Shown: positions 24,049 through 32,193 of the stretch, piece after piece
Numbering within the stretch: the stretch's first letter is position 1
How the letters are laid out: each line of letters begins with the position of its first letter
Source: HRBIN24 sp035574155
Lineage (GTDB): Bacteria > Chloroflexota > Dehalococcoidia > SM23-28-2 > HRBIN24
DNA length: 43,082 nucleotides
Direction of reading: 5' to 3'
NCBI GenBank assembly: GCA_035574155.1
Contig: DATLZD010000058.1
Coordinates: 1-43,082 of the forward strand
Notes under the pieces: generated by a model
Seen by the model: the letters and a program-made list of their open reading frames with translations, nothing else
Databases searched by the model: none
What the model was told of the DNA's origin: nothing
Translations under genes and position numbers: made by a program

Positions 24049-24870
24049 CTATTCCTTATAGGTCAGGATGCGGCCCCAGACGCTCTTGGTGCCCCACAGG
24101 CCGGAACGGATGCACTCGAGCTGCACGATCTGGCTGTGGTCCACGAACAGGTTCACCTCGGGGCCGTAGTTCTGGAGGTACCAGGTGAAGACAGGTGGGT
24201 CGGCGGCCTCGAACATCACCTTCTCCAGGCCCAGGGCGTTGATTATCTTGGCCACTACATCGGTCCGCCACGTCTTGACGCTCTCGGTGATGCCCTCGGA
24301 CTCGATCATGATCATGTAGGCGCCGGCCTCCAGGAACCGCCGCGCCTGACCGATGGCCCACTCCACGTCGCGGGTGCCCTCCAGGGCCAGTTCCTCGGCC
24401 GAAGTGGCGCCCCCGGCCCCGAACTGGATGCCCACCTCCGGCTTGGCCTTCAGCCCTGCCTTCTGGACCTTCTCCACCAGCCTTAGCCAGTCATCGGTGG
24501 GGATGGTTATGAAGCCGGTGGATATCTCGATGATGTCGAAGCCCACGTCCTTGCACTCGCGGATATACTTGTCCACCAGCTCCGGGCTCCAGGAGAGGAC
24601 CCGCTCGATGAAGCCGCCGGTGGAGACCAGCACGTTGTAGCGGTGGGCCAGGTCGATGAACTCCTTCAGCACCTCCCGCGGATAGAGGACGAAGGACCCG
24701 CCCGCGAACTTGACGCTGTCGATGTATTCGCCCATGGTCTCCAGCACGTCCTCCAGGTAGCGCTTGCCCATGGGCGTGTAGTAGGGGCCGCGGATCTCGG
24801 TTATGCCGCGGCTGCGGGGCTTGCTCTCCCGCTTGTTGGTGGGGATGAAGGGGAACGCCCTTTGCTCCAT
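24049..24870 (-). CDS. Phosphosulfolactate synthase (ComA) family protein
   Basis: A 273-residue TIM-barrel protein matching the ComA/HSA32 family: GITEIRGPYYTPMGKRYLE, VKFAGGSFVLYP, VSTGGFIERVL, GFDIIEISTGF, KPEVGIQFGAGG and MIMIESEGI. ComA adds sulfite to phosphoenolpyruvate in coenzyme M synthesis. Bacterial homologues outside methanogens are common and their substrates are mostly unknown, so the name is a family label. GAGGAGGT precedes ATG 24870. It is 17 bases downstream of the MmgE/PrpD gene on the same strand, and I see no other coenzyme M gene, which hints at a different role. Confidence 0.84.
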   Translation of the reverse strand: MEQRAFPFIPTNKRESKPRSRGITEIRGPYYTPMGKRYLEDVLETMGEYIDSVKFAGGSFVLYPREVLKEFIDLAHRYNVLVSTGGFIERVLSWSPELVDKYIRECKDVGFDIIEISTGFITIPTDDWLRLVEKVQKAGLKAKPEVGIQFGAGGATSAEELALEGTRDVEWAIGQARRFLEAGAYMIMIESEGITESVKTWRTDVVAKIINALGLEKVMFEAADPPVFTWYLQNYGPEVNLFVDHSQIVQLECIRSGLWGTKSVWGRILTYKE

Positions 24871-24887
24871 GGTCCGACCTCCTCGCG

Positions 24888-26252
24888 CTACTTGCCTACC
24901 CGGGCCAGGAGGGCCGTCAGCTCTCTCACCGGCACGTTCTCCAGGCTGTCTACGCAGGCCGCTATCTCCCGCCGCAGGGAGGCGTCGGTGTAGGGGCCTG
25001 CCAGACGTTCGAACTTCTCCAGCACCCGTTCCCAGGGCATGGGCCTAGTGTGGAATCCCTCGTAGTCCCGCTTCTCTATCTGCAGGATGCGGCCGTCCTT
25101 CAGGGTCACCCGCAGGCGGGCGGGCATCTCGGCCGGGAAGCGGGCGCTGAACTCGTCCACGGGCCGCACGTGGACACGGCGCAGCAGCGACTGGACGTCA
25201 TCGCGGACGATACGTTCAGGCTCATACTGGGCAGGGCCCACGTCGCCGTCCAGCAGGGCCACGGCCAGCATGTAGGGCAGGCTGTGGTCCGCCTCTTCCT
25301 TGGTCTGCACGATGTGCTTGTCGCCCTCCTCGCCACCGCCGATGATCATGAAGGCGACCTGGAAGGTGTCCAGGTCTATGCGCTCCACGTCCTCGGCGCG
25401 GAAGCCATGGAGGGCCTGCAGCTCCAACAGCCCCTCGATGGCCGACTGGGAGTGGATCTCGGCGTTGTACTTCTTGATGATGGTCTTGCGGACCATCTCC
25501 AGGTCCTCTTTGGACCAGTCGATCTGGAAGTGCCCGGCAATGGCGTCCATGAACCCCTTGTTGCCCTCGAACACCTCTAGCGGCCCGGTGATGCCCCGCT
25601 TGGCCAGAAAGGCGGCGTGGGTGGCCACGAACCCCGTGTGGGGATAGGCCAGCCCCTTCCAGTGGGAGAGCCGTCCGGTGCGGGTCACCCTCAGGGCGTT
25701 GTTGGGGGTGGCCGACAGGGCGATGGCGTTGGCGGTGCGCTCCGCGTCCAGCCCCAGGGCCTTGGCGACACCTGCGCCGGCGGCGTAGGTGCCCTGGGTG
25801 GTGTGGTCGAACCCCTTGTGCCGCACCGGCGCCACCTCCGAGAGGCGGCACTGGACCTGATAGGCCACCGCCAGCGCTGTCAGCAGGTCGCGACCGCTGC
25901 GATCGGCGTACTCACTGGCGGCCAGGACCGCCCCTAGATTGTCGCTGGGGTGACAGGTCTCGCCCGGCGCCAAAAAGGAGTCGTTGTAGTCCAGATAACG
26001 GACCAAGGCCCCGTTGTAGAAGGCGGCACGGTCGGGGGCCGTCCGGCCGCCGCCGATGAGGGTGCACAGGGGTGCCCCGCCGAACTCCTCAGTGTGCTGG
26101 CGTATGTAGACGATGGGCTCCCCCTCCAGGGCACCGATGGCGCAGGCCAGGGAGTCCAGCACCCGCACCTTGAGCTGGCGTCGCGCCTCCTGGGACAGCA
26201 TCTCGTAGTCGGCCTGGACCACGAACTGGGCCAACTGCTCGACCAGCGTCAT
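24888..26252 (-). CDS. MmgE/PrpD family protein
   Basis: A 454-residue protein with the MmgE/PrpD all-helical domain (LDSLACAIGALEG near residue 34, YLDYNDSF and HPSDNLGAVLAASEYA near 86-112, GTYAAGAGVAKALGLD near 153) and the smaller C-terminal domain. The family includes 2-methylcitrate dehydratase and cis-aconitate decarboxylase. No methylcitrate synthase or lyase lies nearby, so the 2-methylcitrate role is not supported by context. GGAGGTAGGGT precedes ATG 26252. It leads a two-gene unit with the ComA-family gene. Confidence 0.86.
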   Translation of the reverse strand: MTLVEQLAQFVVQADYEMLSQEARRQLKVRVLDSLACAIGALEGEPIVYIRQHTEEFGGAPLCTLIGGGRTAPDRAAFYNGALVRYLDYNDSFLAPGETCHPSDNLGAVLAASEYADRSGRDLLTALAVAYQVQCRLSEVAPVRHKGFDHTTQGTYAAGAGVAKALGLDAERTANAIALSATPNNALRVTRTGRLSHWKGLAYPHTGFVATHAAFLAKRGITGPLEVFEGNKGFMDAIAGHFQIDWSKEDLEMVRKTIIKKYNAEIHSQSAIEGLLELQALHGFRAEDVERIDLDTFQVAFMIIGGGEEGDKHIVQTKEEADHSLPYMLAVALLDGDVGPAQYEPERIVRDDVQSLLRRVHVRPVDEFSARFPAEMPARLRVTLKDGRILQIEKRDYEGFHTRPMPWERVLEKFERLAGPYTDASLRREIAACVDSLENVPVRELTALLARVGK

Positions 26253-26348
26253 ACCCTACCTCCGTCGGTCGAGAGGATGTGTGCGAGAAGGGCATGCCAA
26301 GGCCGCGGCAGCAAGGGCACCCGGACAGAGAAGAGCAACGCCCGGAGG

Positions 26349-26366
26349 CTGCCCTTGCAGGGGCAG
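26349..26366. repeat. Stem-loop between the GYD and MmgE/PrpD genes
   Basis: CTGCCC-TTGCAG-GGGCAG, a 6-base-pair stem with a 6-base loop. It lies about 120 bases past the stop of the GYD gene on the minus strand and upstream of MmgE/PrpD. The rest of this gap (26253-26484) holds no gene that I can support. Confidence 0.3.
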
Positions 26367-26484
26367 GCAGGGCGGGGGCGAGGAAGCTCTAGCGATGGCA
26401 CAGCCCTATGGCCCCAATTTATCCCGCCTCTATCCTACTGTCCAGGGCGGGCTGAGGCCACAGGCCGGACCGTGGGGCGAGCCG

Positions 26485-26775
26485 TCAGCCCTTCAGCCGG
26501 GCGATGAACTCGTCCACAGGGATGGCAGCCAGGGTCTGGATCTTCACGCTGCCCCGGGCTGCCATCTCGGCCGAGACGCGGGCCGCCGTCTCGATGTCTG
26601 GCGCCTCGATGATGTTGACGAAGTCGTAGGGGCCCAGCACGGCATACTGGGCCACCACCCGGATGCCGAACTGCCGCTCCAGCTCCTCTCGCACCTGGCG
26701 GATGCGGTCGGGGTTCTCCTTCACCGTCTCGGCGCCATCGTCGGTAAGGGTGCTGAGCATGATAAACGTAGGCAT
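26485..26775 (-). CDS. GYD-domain protein
   Basis: A 96-residue single-domain protein of the GYD family: MPTFIMLSTLTDDGAETVKE, FGIRVVAQYAVLGPYDFVNIIEAPD and SVKIQTLAAIPVDEF. The LGPYDF segment is the family's signature (G-x-Y-D-like). It folds like a ferredoxin-like dimeric alpha/beta barrel; its function is unknown. It has its own good promoter (26817-26845) and GAGGGGAGGAGG before the ATG, and stands alone on this strand. Confidence 0.85.
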   Translation of the reverse strand: MPTFIMLSTLTDDGAETVKENPDRIRQVREELERQFGIRVVAQYAVLGPYDFVNIIEAPDIETAARVSAEMAARGSVKIQTLAAIPVDEFIARLKG

Positions 26776-26816
26776 GGTGCCGCCTCCTCCCCTCTCGGTG
26801 CTCTTCGGACGGCCCT

Positions 26817-26845
26817 TTCATAGCACGGGCATAGAGGGAAGTCAA
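26817..26845 (-). promoter_or_regulatory. Promoter of the GYD gene (TTGACT-N17-TATGAA)
   Basis: On the minus strand, TTGACT (26845-26840), a 17-base spacer and TATGAA (26822-26817), about 40 bases upstream of ATG 26775. Confidence 0.6.
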
Positions 26846-26871
26846 CGGCAGCCAACGCGTGCCCAACAGCT

Positions 26872-26890
26872 CGGGCCGCCCGGCGGCCCG
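26872..26890. repeat. Perfect 9-1-9 inverted repeat after sua5
   Basis: CGGGCCGCC-C-GGCGGCCCG, about 60 bases past the sua5 stop on the minus strand and just upstream of the GYD promoter. As RNA it gives a very stable GC hairpin, but with no T-run. It could end the hpnB-sua5 transcript or insulate the GYD promoter. Confidence 0.45.
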
Positions 26891-26951
26891 GGGCAGCGGG
26901 CCCCCGTGCCGCTCGCAGCAGTCCGGGACGGACGCCACCCCGGCCAGGGGG

Positions 26952-27962
26952 TCAGGACGCGGACGCCCTGCGCAGGCGGTCCATCACCGCCAGGCCGAGG
27001 CCCTGTTCCTCCACCGCCTCGGCCACGATGACCTGGCACCCCTCCCCGTCCAGGGAACGCAGGGCGTCGAACAGCTCACGGGCGTAGGCACGCAGGCCAC
27101 CCGGGACTATGCGCGACCGCAGGCGCTCGTGCCGGACCCCGGGGTCGTGGCGGGCCAGTAGGCCCACCAACTTCCCCTCCTCCAGCAGCCCTCGGACCAC
27201 TGGGACCAGCTCTTGGGGCGCAACGATGACCAGCGGGGCGGAGGGGGCATAGTGACGGTAGCGCGTGCCGGGGGAGCGGCGGGCCATCTCCGGCCCCGCC
27301 CCCAGCTGCACAGGGCGCCCCAACGCCTCCTCGATGGCCTCCTTGGGCAGGCCACCCGGACGCAGGACCACCGGCACAGGCCCGGTGATGTCCACCACCG
27401 TGGACTCTACGCCCACCGGGCAAGGGCCGCCGTCCAGGACCAGGTCCACCGCCTCGCCCAGGTCCTCCAGCACGTGCTCGGCGCGGGTGGGGCTGGGCCG
27501 GCCCGAGCGGTTAGCCGAGGGAGCGGCCACAGGCACACCCGCCACCCGCACCAGGGCCAGGGCCACCGGGTGGGACGGCATGCGGACCGCCACCGTGTCC
27601 AGCCCGCCGGTGGTGGCCAGCGGCACAACAGGCGACCGCGGCAGCACCAGCGTCAGGGGGCCTGGCCAAAAGCGTTCCATGAGATGCCGTGCCAGCGGGG
27701 GCACCTCCCGGGCGACTCGGCCTACCTCCTCCGGCGAGCCGACGTGGACAATGAGGGGGTTGTCGGCCGGGCGCCCCTTAGCAGCGAATATACGGGCCAC
27801 CGCCTCGGCCGAGAGGGCATCGGCGCCCAGCCCGTAGACGGTCTCGGTGGGAAAGGCCACCAGGCCGCCGGCCCGCAGGACCCGTGCCGCCTCGGCGATG
27901 GCCTCGGCCGTCGGGCGCTCCGGGTCCACCTTGAGGACACGGCAGGCAGCGGGACGAGGCAT
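26952..27962 (-). CDS. sua5: L-threonylcarbamoyladenylate synthase (Sua5 type)
   Basis: Makes threonylcarbamoyl-AMP for the t6A37 modification of ANN-decoding tRNAs. The YrdC domain is clear: LRAGGLVAFPTETVYGLGADA, FAAKGRPADNPLIVHV, ERFWPGPLTLVLPR, VAVRMPSHPVAL, and SANRSGRPSPT. SPGTRYRHYAPSAPLVIV begins the extra C-terminal Sua5 domain, so this is the long form rather than TsaC. The start is uncertain: ATG 27962 gives 336 residues and begins 7 bases after the terC stop, whereas GTG 27992 would overlap terC. Neither has a strong ribosome site; translation may be coupled to terC. Confidence 0.93.
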   Translation of the reverse strand: MPRPAACRVLKVDPERPTAEAIAEAARVLRAGGLVAFPTETVYGLGADALSAEAVARIFAAKGRPADNPLIVHVGSPEEVGRVAREVPPLARHLMERFWPGPLTLVLPRSPVVPLATTGGLDTVAVRMPSHPVALALVRVAGVPVAAPSANRSGRPSPTRAEHVLEDLGEAVDLVLDGGPCPVGVESTVVDITGPVPVVLRPGGLPKEAIEEALGRPVQLGAGPEMARRSPGTRYRHYAPSAPLVIVAPQELVPVVRGLLEEGKLVGLLARHDPGVRHERLRSRIVPGGLRAYARELFDALRSLDGEGCQVIVAEAVEEQGLGLAVMDRLRRASAS

Positions 27963-27969
27963 GGCCAGC

Positions 27970-28947
27970 TCAGTGAGTGGCTGACCCCTCACCCGGTGGG
28001 TCGGCGGGCCGGCCGGCGGCGGCCAGGCGCCGCGCCTCTCGCCGCTCGGCTACGACCGAGGCCAGGATGGCCGCGCCGATGATGGTGGCCACCACCCCGA
28101 GGGAGATGCCCACATGGATCTTGTAGAACTCGCTGATGAGCATCTTGACCCCCACGAAGACCAGGACTGCCGCCAGTCCGTAGTTCAGGTAGCGGAACAG
28201 TCCCAGCACGCCCACCACCAGGAAGTAGAGGGCCCTTAGCCCCAGGATGGCCATCACATTCGATGTCCACACGATGAAGCCGTCGCGGGTGATGGCCAGG
28301 ATGGCCGGGATGGAGTCGATGGCGAAGACCAGGTCGGTGCTCTCCACCACCAGCAGCACCAGCAGCATGGGCGTGGCCAGCAGCATGTGGCCCTGGCGGA
28401 CGAAGAAGCGCTGGCCATGGTACTCGGCCGTCATGGGCAGAAAGCGACGCGCCAGCCGCACCACCGGGTTGCGCTCCGGGTGCACCTCCTCGTCGTGGCG
28501 GACCGCCAGCCTGATGCCGGTGAAGATGAGGACCGCGCCGAAGACGAACACGATCCAGTGGAACAGGTTGATGAGGGTGACGCCGGCGGCGATGAACAGC
28601 GCCCGCATGGCGATGGCCCCCAACACCCCGTAGAACAGGACCCGGTGCTGGTACTGGGGCGGCACAGCGAAGTACTGGAACACCACCATCCACACGAAGA
28701 CGTTGTCGATGCTGAGGGACTTCTCGATCAGGTAGCCGGTGATGTACTCCAGGCCCTTGTGGGTGCCATAGTGGAGGAATATGTAGCCGCCGAAGGCGAG
28801 GGCCAGCACGACCCAGAAGGCGCTCCAGAGGGCCGCCTCCCGGAAGCTGGGGGCGTGGGCCTCCTTCTGAACCACCCACAGGTCGAAGGCGAGGATGATG
28901 ACGATGCCGACGGTAAAGGCCGTCCAGAGCCAGATGGGGTATTCCAT
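27970..28947 (-). CDS. terC: TerC-family integral membrane protein
   Basis: A 325-residue protein with about eight hydrophobic segments. The family's acidic intramembrane motifs are present: EKSLSIDNVFVW near residue 75 and ESTDLVFAIDSIPAIL near 202, both thought to bind a metal ion. The family is tied to tellurite resistance and, more recently, to manganese export and metallation of exported proteins. The C-terminal tail (residues 300-325) is hydrophilic. GAGGAGCTGCA precedes ATG 28947, 27 bases after the PGPGW gene. I found no room for the manganese (yybP-ykoY) riboswitch that often precedes such genes. Confidence 0.92.
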   Translation of the reverse strand: MEYPIWLWTAFTVGIVIILAFDLWVVQKEAHAPSFREAALWSAFWVVLALAFGGYIFLHYGTHKGLEYITGYLIEKSLSIDNVFVWMVVFQYFAVPPQYQHRVLFYGVLGAIAMRALFIAAGVTLINLFHWIVFVFGAVLIFTGIRLAVRHDEEVHPERNPVVRLARRFLPMTAEYHGQRFFVRQGHMLLATPMLLVLLVVESTDLVFAIDSIPAILAITRDGFIVWTSNVMAILGLRALYFLVVGVLGLFRYLNYGLAAVLVFVGVKMLISEFYKIHVGISLGVVATIIGAAILASVVAERREARRLAAAGRPADPPGEGSATH

Positions 28948-28974
28948 TGCAGCTCCTCAGCGGGGGGCCGAGGG

Positions 28975-29220
28975 TCACTCGGTCGGCTCAGGCGCCCGCT
29001 GGAAGCGGCCCAGGAGCCGAGTGCGCGCCCACTCCAGGGGGCGTCGTGCCCAGGGCCACTCCTTGGCCAGGATCAGCAGCCCCAGCACCGTCAGCAGGCT
29101 CCCTCCGGGGATAAAGGGTAGGGCGATGAAGACGATGCCGACCGCCAGCACCGAACCGCCCACCGTCGTCACCAGGACGCGGCGCCCCAGGGCGCGCGCC
29201 CATCCCAACTTACCGTTCAT
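28975..29220 (-). CDS. Small PGPGW-type transmembrane protein
   Basis: An 81-residue protein with one or two hydrophobic segments over residues 20-52. The family's signature turn is LPFIPGGSLLTVLGLLILAK followed by EWPWARRPLEW. Its function is unknown; members are small inner-membrane proteins. I chose ATG 29220 because GAAGAGGAC precedes it; a GTG at 29232 is possible. It sits between hpnB (38 bases) and terC (27 bases), all on one strand. Confidence 0.78.
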   Translation of the reverse strand: MNGKLGWARALGRRVLVTTVGGSVLAVGIVFIALPFIPGGSLLTVLGLLILAKEWPWARRPLEWARTRLLGRFQRAPEPTE

Positions 29221-29258
29221 GTCCTCTTCCACTCCTCATGGGTGTTGGCCCTCGGGCT

Positions 29259-30452
29259 TCACCTACCACTATAGGGCCTGGCGGCGAGGGTGGGAACCGG
29301 CCCCGTCCGTCGGCCGCGCCACTCCACCCCGTATCCGCGGTGCCAGCGCTGCGCCGAGTCGATGGTGAACAGGACGTAGAGCAGGGCTGCAGCCGGGAGC
29401 AGCGGCGCCCACAACGGCGACAGTCGGAACCAGCGCAGCATGGGCAGATAGGAGGCCGACATGAGGCCCCACGTCGCCAGACCGAGGGCCGCGGCAGCCC
29501 TGCGCCTGCGGGCCAGGCCCCACAGTGCCAGGGCAGGGGGAACGCCATAGGCCAGGACCATCCCCACCACCGTCGCCAGCAGCAGGAGAGGGGAATAGCG
29601 TAGCTGGGCATAGGCGCTGCGGGCCACCATCTCCCCCACGCCCCGCAGGCCACTGTAGCCGCGGACGCTGCGCCAGTCCCGCGACAGCCCCAGCCACAGC
29701 CGCCCGCCGCTGGCCTTGATGGCGGCCGCCAGGGAGCAGTCGTCGATGACCGCCCCGGCGATGGCCTCCAGGCCTCCCGCCCGCTGCAGGGCCGACCAGC
29801 GCACCAGCATGCAGCCCCCGGCAGCACCAGCGGTGGCCCGCCGTGGCTCGGCCGCCCAGCGGAAGGGGTAGAGCTTGGCAAAGAAGTAGACGAAGGCCGG
29901 CATCAGCAGCCGCTCCCAGAAGCCCTCGGTCCGCAGCAGGACCATCACCGAGGCCAGGTCCAGGACCCTGGCCTCGGCCAGGGAGACCAGTCGCCGCAGC
30001 CCATCGGACGGGTGGACGATATCGGCATCGGTGAAGAGGAGGTAGTCGGGACGGAAGGGGGTGGCCTCGGCCACCCCCTGGGCCATGGCCCAGACCTTGC
30101 CCGACCACCCTGGGGGCGTCGGCCGGCCCTGAACCACCGTCAGGCGTCCCTCCTCCCCCACTTGGCGCCCTATCTGCTGGGCAATGAGGCCGGTGCCGTC
30201 GCCGCTGGCATCGTCCACCAGGTAGAGGTGCCAGTCCCCAGGGTAGTCCTGGGACAGAAGGGTGGGCAGCGTCAGCGGCAGGACCTGGGCCTCATTGCGG
30301 GCAGGCACCACCACCGCCAGCCGCGGCCAGCGCGATGGCGGCGGGTCGTTGGGCAGCCGTGGCCCGGCCTGCCAGAAGCGGCCCCTGCCGAACAACAGGT
30401 AGAGCCAGGCGCCGAGGGAGGCGAGGCCAAGGACCTCGAAAGGGCGTCTCAC
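29259..30452 (-). CDS. hpnB: Hopanoid-associated glycosyltransferase HpnB
   Basis: A family 2 glycosyltransferase of 397 residues with an N-terminal membrane segment (VLGLASLGAWLYLLFG), a catalytic GT-A domain and three or four C-terminal membrane segments. Catalytic motifs are VVVPARNEAQ, VDDASGDGT, TDADIVHPSDGLRRL (the DxD), GAVIDDCSL and a late QLRYSPLLLL. The segment GRPTPPGWSGKVWAMAQG and the run through FAKLYPFRW and AAGGCMLVR are characteristic of HpnB, the glycosyltransferase associated with hopanoid loci; its exact product is unproven. GTG 30452 gives a family-like N-terminus; GTG 30470 is an alternative. It lies about 14 kb from the main hopanoid operon and on the opposite strand. 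Confidence 0.85.
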   Translation of the reverse strand: MRRPFEVLGLASLGAWLYLLFGRGRFWQAGPRLPNDPPPSRWPRLAVVVPARNEAQVLPLTLPTLLSQDYPGDWHLYLVDDASGDGTGLIAQQIGRQVGEEGRLTVVQGRPTPPGWSGKVWAMAQGVAEATPFRPDYLLFTDADIVHPSDGLRRLVSLAEARVLDLASVMVLLRTEGFWERLLMPAFVYFFAKLYPFRWAAEPRRATAGAAGGCMLVRWSALQRAGGLEAIAGAVIDDCSLAAAIKASGGRLWLGLSRDWRSVRGYSGLRGVGEMVARSAYAQLRYSPLLLLATVVGMVLAYGVPPALALWGLARRRRAAAALGLATWGLMSASYLPMLRWFRLSPLWAPLLPAAALLYVLFTIDSAQRWHRGYGVEWRGRRTGPVPTLAARPYSGR

Positions 30453-30540
30453 GGCTACATGTTCCCCCACCCACGGCCTGGGGGCAACCGGAGGCGCCGA
30501 GAGCCCCGGCCGGCTATACTTGACAGAGGGAGGTAGGCCC

Positions 30541-31122
30541 ATGCAGACGGTGAAGGCCCTCAAAGAGTGGGCGGTGACGGTCAAGGCCCTGGCCGAGGGA
30601 CGACAGCTCCTGGTCATGCGCAAGGGCGGCATCCGCGAGAAGCGCTTCGACGTCGAGCTTCGGAGCTTCTACCTCTACCCCACCTACGAGCACCAGCGGC
30701 CTGAGCTGCTGAAGCCGGAGTTCCTCCCCGACCTTGAGGAGGCCCTGCGCTCGGCGCCGCCCCCTGACACGCTGGTCCTGCCCTGCTGGGCCCAGGTGAC
30801 CGACCTCTACGAGCTGCGCGACGAAGAGCACGTCCGGGCCCTGTCGCCCCACTACATCTGGACGGACGACTACCTGCTCAAGAGGCTCCATTGGCGCCCC
30901 AAGCAGCCCCTGACGGTGATGCTGCTGCGGGTCTACCGCCTCGAGCGCCCCCTCGCCCTGCCCCTGCTGCCCGAATACGTGGGATGCTTCTCCTGGGTGG
31001 ACCTCCCAGCGGAGGCCCCCGACGGTCTGGGTGGCGAACCCGTCCTGACGGACGAGGAGTTCGAGCGGCGGGCAGCCCCGCTCCGTTCCCTCCTGACAGG
31101 GGCGACAGCGCCCTCAGCCTGA
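30541..31122 (+). CDS. DUF1802 family protein
   Basis: A 193-residue soluble protein of the DUF1802 family: ALKEWAVTVKALAEGRQLLVMRKGGIREK at the N-terminus, then FYLYPTYEHQRPELLKPEF and WTDDYLLKRLHWRPKQPL. The function is unknown; KGGI and YPTYEHQ are the most conserved parts of the family. ATG 30541 has GGGAGGTAG upstream and TATACT at 30515-30520. It is divergent from hpnB and converges on the serine protease gene, leaving a 60-base gap without features. Confidence 0.82.
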   Translation: MQTVKALKEWAVTVKALAEGRQLLVMRKGGIREKRFDVELRSFYLYPTYEHQRPELLKPEFLPDLEEALRSAPPPDTLVLPCWAQVTDLYELRDEEHVRALSPHYIWTDDYLLKRLHWRPKQPLTVMLLRVYRLERPLALPLLPEYVGCFSWVDLPAEAPDGLGGEPVLTDEEFERRAAPLRSLLTGATAPSA

Positions 31123-31182
31123 CCCTCGTCATCCCTCCGCCCGCGGGAGAAGCGCGGCGCGGCTCCCTGCCGCTGATGGCCC

Positions 31183-32046
31183 CTAGCGTTGGTCCCGACC
31201 TAGGGGCCGGCGGCCGGGCGGCGTGGGCGGCAGGTAGGGCACTGGGATGTATTCCACCGACGGCCTCCCTGCTCCGGCCTGCGGGTATAGCTCCATGAGC
31301 TGGTAGACCTCGTGGGGCATATCGGTGCGCACGTTCAGCCCCAGCTCCCGGGCCTGAGAGACGGTGATAGGATAATCGTGGGTCCAGGTGCCGCTGGTGA
31401 GGACGGTGGCCACCCGCTCCGCCTCCTCCGGCGACATACGCTCCGACAGCAACTCCGTCACCGTCCGCTTCATCTGCTGGATGGCCTTGCGGGCGATGTC
31501 GGCCAGGATGAGGGTCTGGTCGTCCAGCTCATTGACGTCCTTGGCCTGGACCGCCTGGAGGATGGAAGCGGCGGGGTACTGCCCCACCTGGGGGTCCACG
31601 GGCCCCAATACGGCGTTCTCGTCCATCACCAGCTCGTCGGCAGCCAGGGCGATGAGGGTGCCTCCGCTCATGGCATAGTGGGGCACGAACACGGTGACCT
31701 TCCCCGGCCTCCTGGCCAACGCGAAGGCGATCTGCTCCGAGGCCAGCACCAGTCCTCCAGGCGTGTGCAGCACCAGGTCGATGGGGACCTGCGGGTCGGT
31801 CATCTTGATGGCCCGCAGGACCTGCTCCGAGTCGTCCATGTCGATGAAGCGCATGACCGGGAAGCCCAGAAAGCTCATGGTCTCCTGACGGTGGATGAGG
31901 GTAATGACCCGGGACCCCCGCTCCCTCTCCATCTGGCGGATGCAGCGCATGCGCTGCATCTGCAGGCGGTGGCGCTGCAACAGGGGCTGCAGAGAGATGA
32001 GGATCAGGAAGATCCAGAAGAGGTCGAAGAGGCTGAAGCCGGGCAT
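31183..32046 (-). CDS. Membrane-anchored ClpP-fold serine protease (SDH protease/SppA-like)
   Basis: A 287-residue protein with an N-terminal membrane segment (FDLFWIFLILISLQPLL) and a basic, methionine-rich juxtamembrane helix. A ClpP/crotonase-fold domain follows: IDLVLHTPGGLVLASEQIA, then the nucleophile serine in HYAMSGGTLIALAADELVMD, then AVLGPVDPQ. It matches the serine dehydrogenase proteinase family (PF01972). It probably cuts membrane or membrane-near peptides. The last 30 residues are proline-rich. A GGCCTATAATGG promoter lies at 32078-32089, so it can be expressed apart from the lipoprotein genes upstream. Confidence 0.85.
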   Translation of the reverse strand: MPGFSLFDLFWIFLILISLQPLLQRHRLQMQRMRCIRQMERERGSRVITLIHRQETMSFLGFPVMRFIDMDDSEQVLRAIKMTDPQVPIDLVLHTPGGLVLASEQIAFALARRPGKVTVFVPHYAMSGGTLIALAADELVMDENAVLGPVDPQVGQYPAASILQAVQAKDVNELDDQTLILADIARKAIQQMKRTVTELLSERMSPEEAERVATVLTSGTWTHDYPITVSQARELGLNVRTDMPHEVYQLMELYPQAGAGRPSVEYIPVPYLPPTPPGRRPLGRDQR

Positions 32047-32077
32047 CGTCCCTCCCTGTGCCGCTGGCGGTCAGGGG

Positions 32078-32089
32078 CCATTATAGGCC
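32078..32089 (-). promoter_or_regulatory. GGYCTATAATSG promoter element of the serine protease gene
   Basis: GGCCTATAATGG on the minus strand, with TATAAT at 32085-32080, about 33 bases before ATG 32046 and upstream of a GGGAGG ribosome site. No -35 box is visible. Confidence 0.55.
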
Positions 32090-32123
32090 ATGGCCGCCCA
32101 TGCGCCCACGCGTCCCCGAAACG

Positions 32124-32165
32124 CGTCCCGGCCCCCCAGAGGGCCGCAGGGCGGGGGCCGGGACG
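32124..32165. terminator. Strong 13-base-pair hairpin after the lipoprotein gene
   Basis: CGTCCCGGCCCCC (32124-32136) pairs perfectly with GGGGGCCGGGACG (32153-32165) around a 16-base loop. It starts 28 bases past the stop of the minus-strand lipoprotein gene and upstream of the protease promoter. No T-run follows. The direct repeat ACGCGTCCC at 32108-32116 and 32121-32129 lies beside it. Confidence 0.5.
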
Positions 32166-32193
32166 TGCCGGGGGATGTGTGGAGAGGGCCTTA

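Noticed and set aside
28948..28974. A manganese (yybP-ykoY) riboswitch before terC
   Set aside because: Only 27 bases separate terC from the preceding gene, which is too short, and no such sequence is present.
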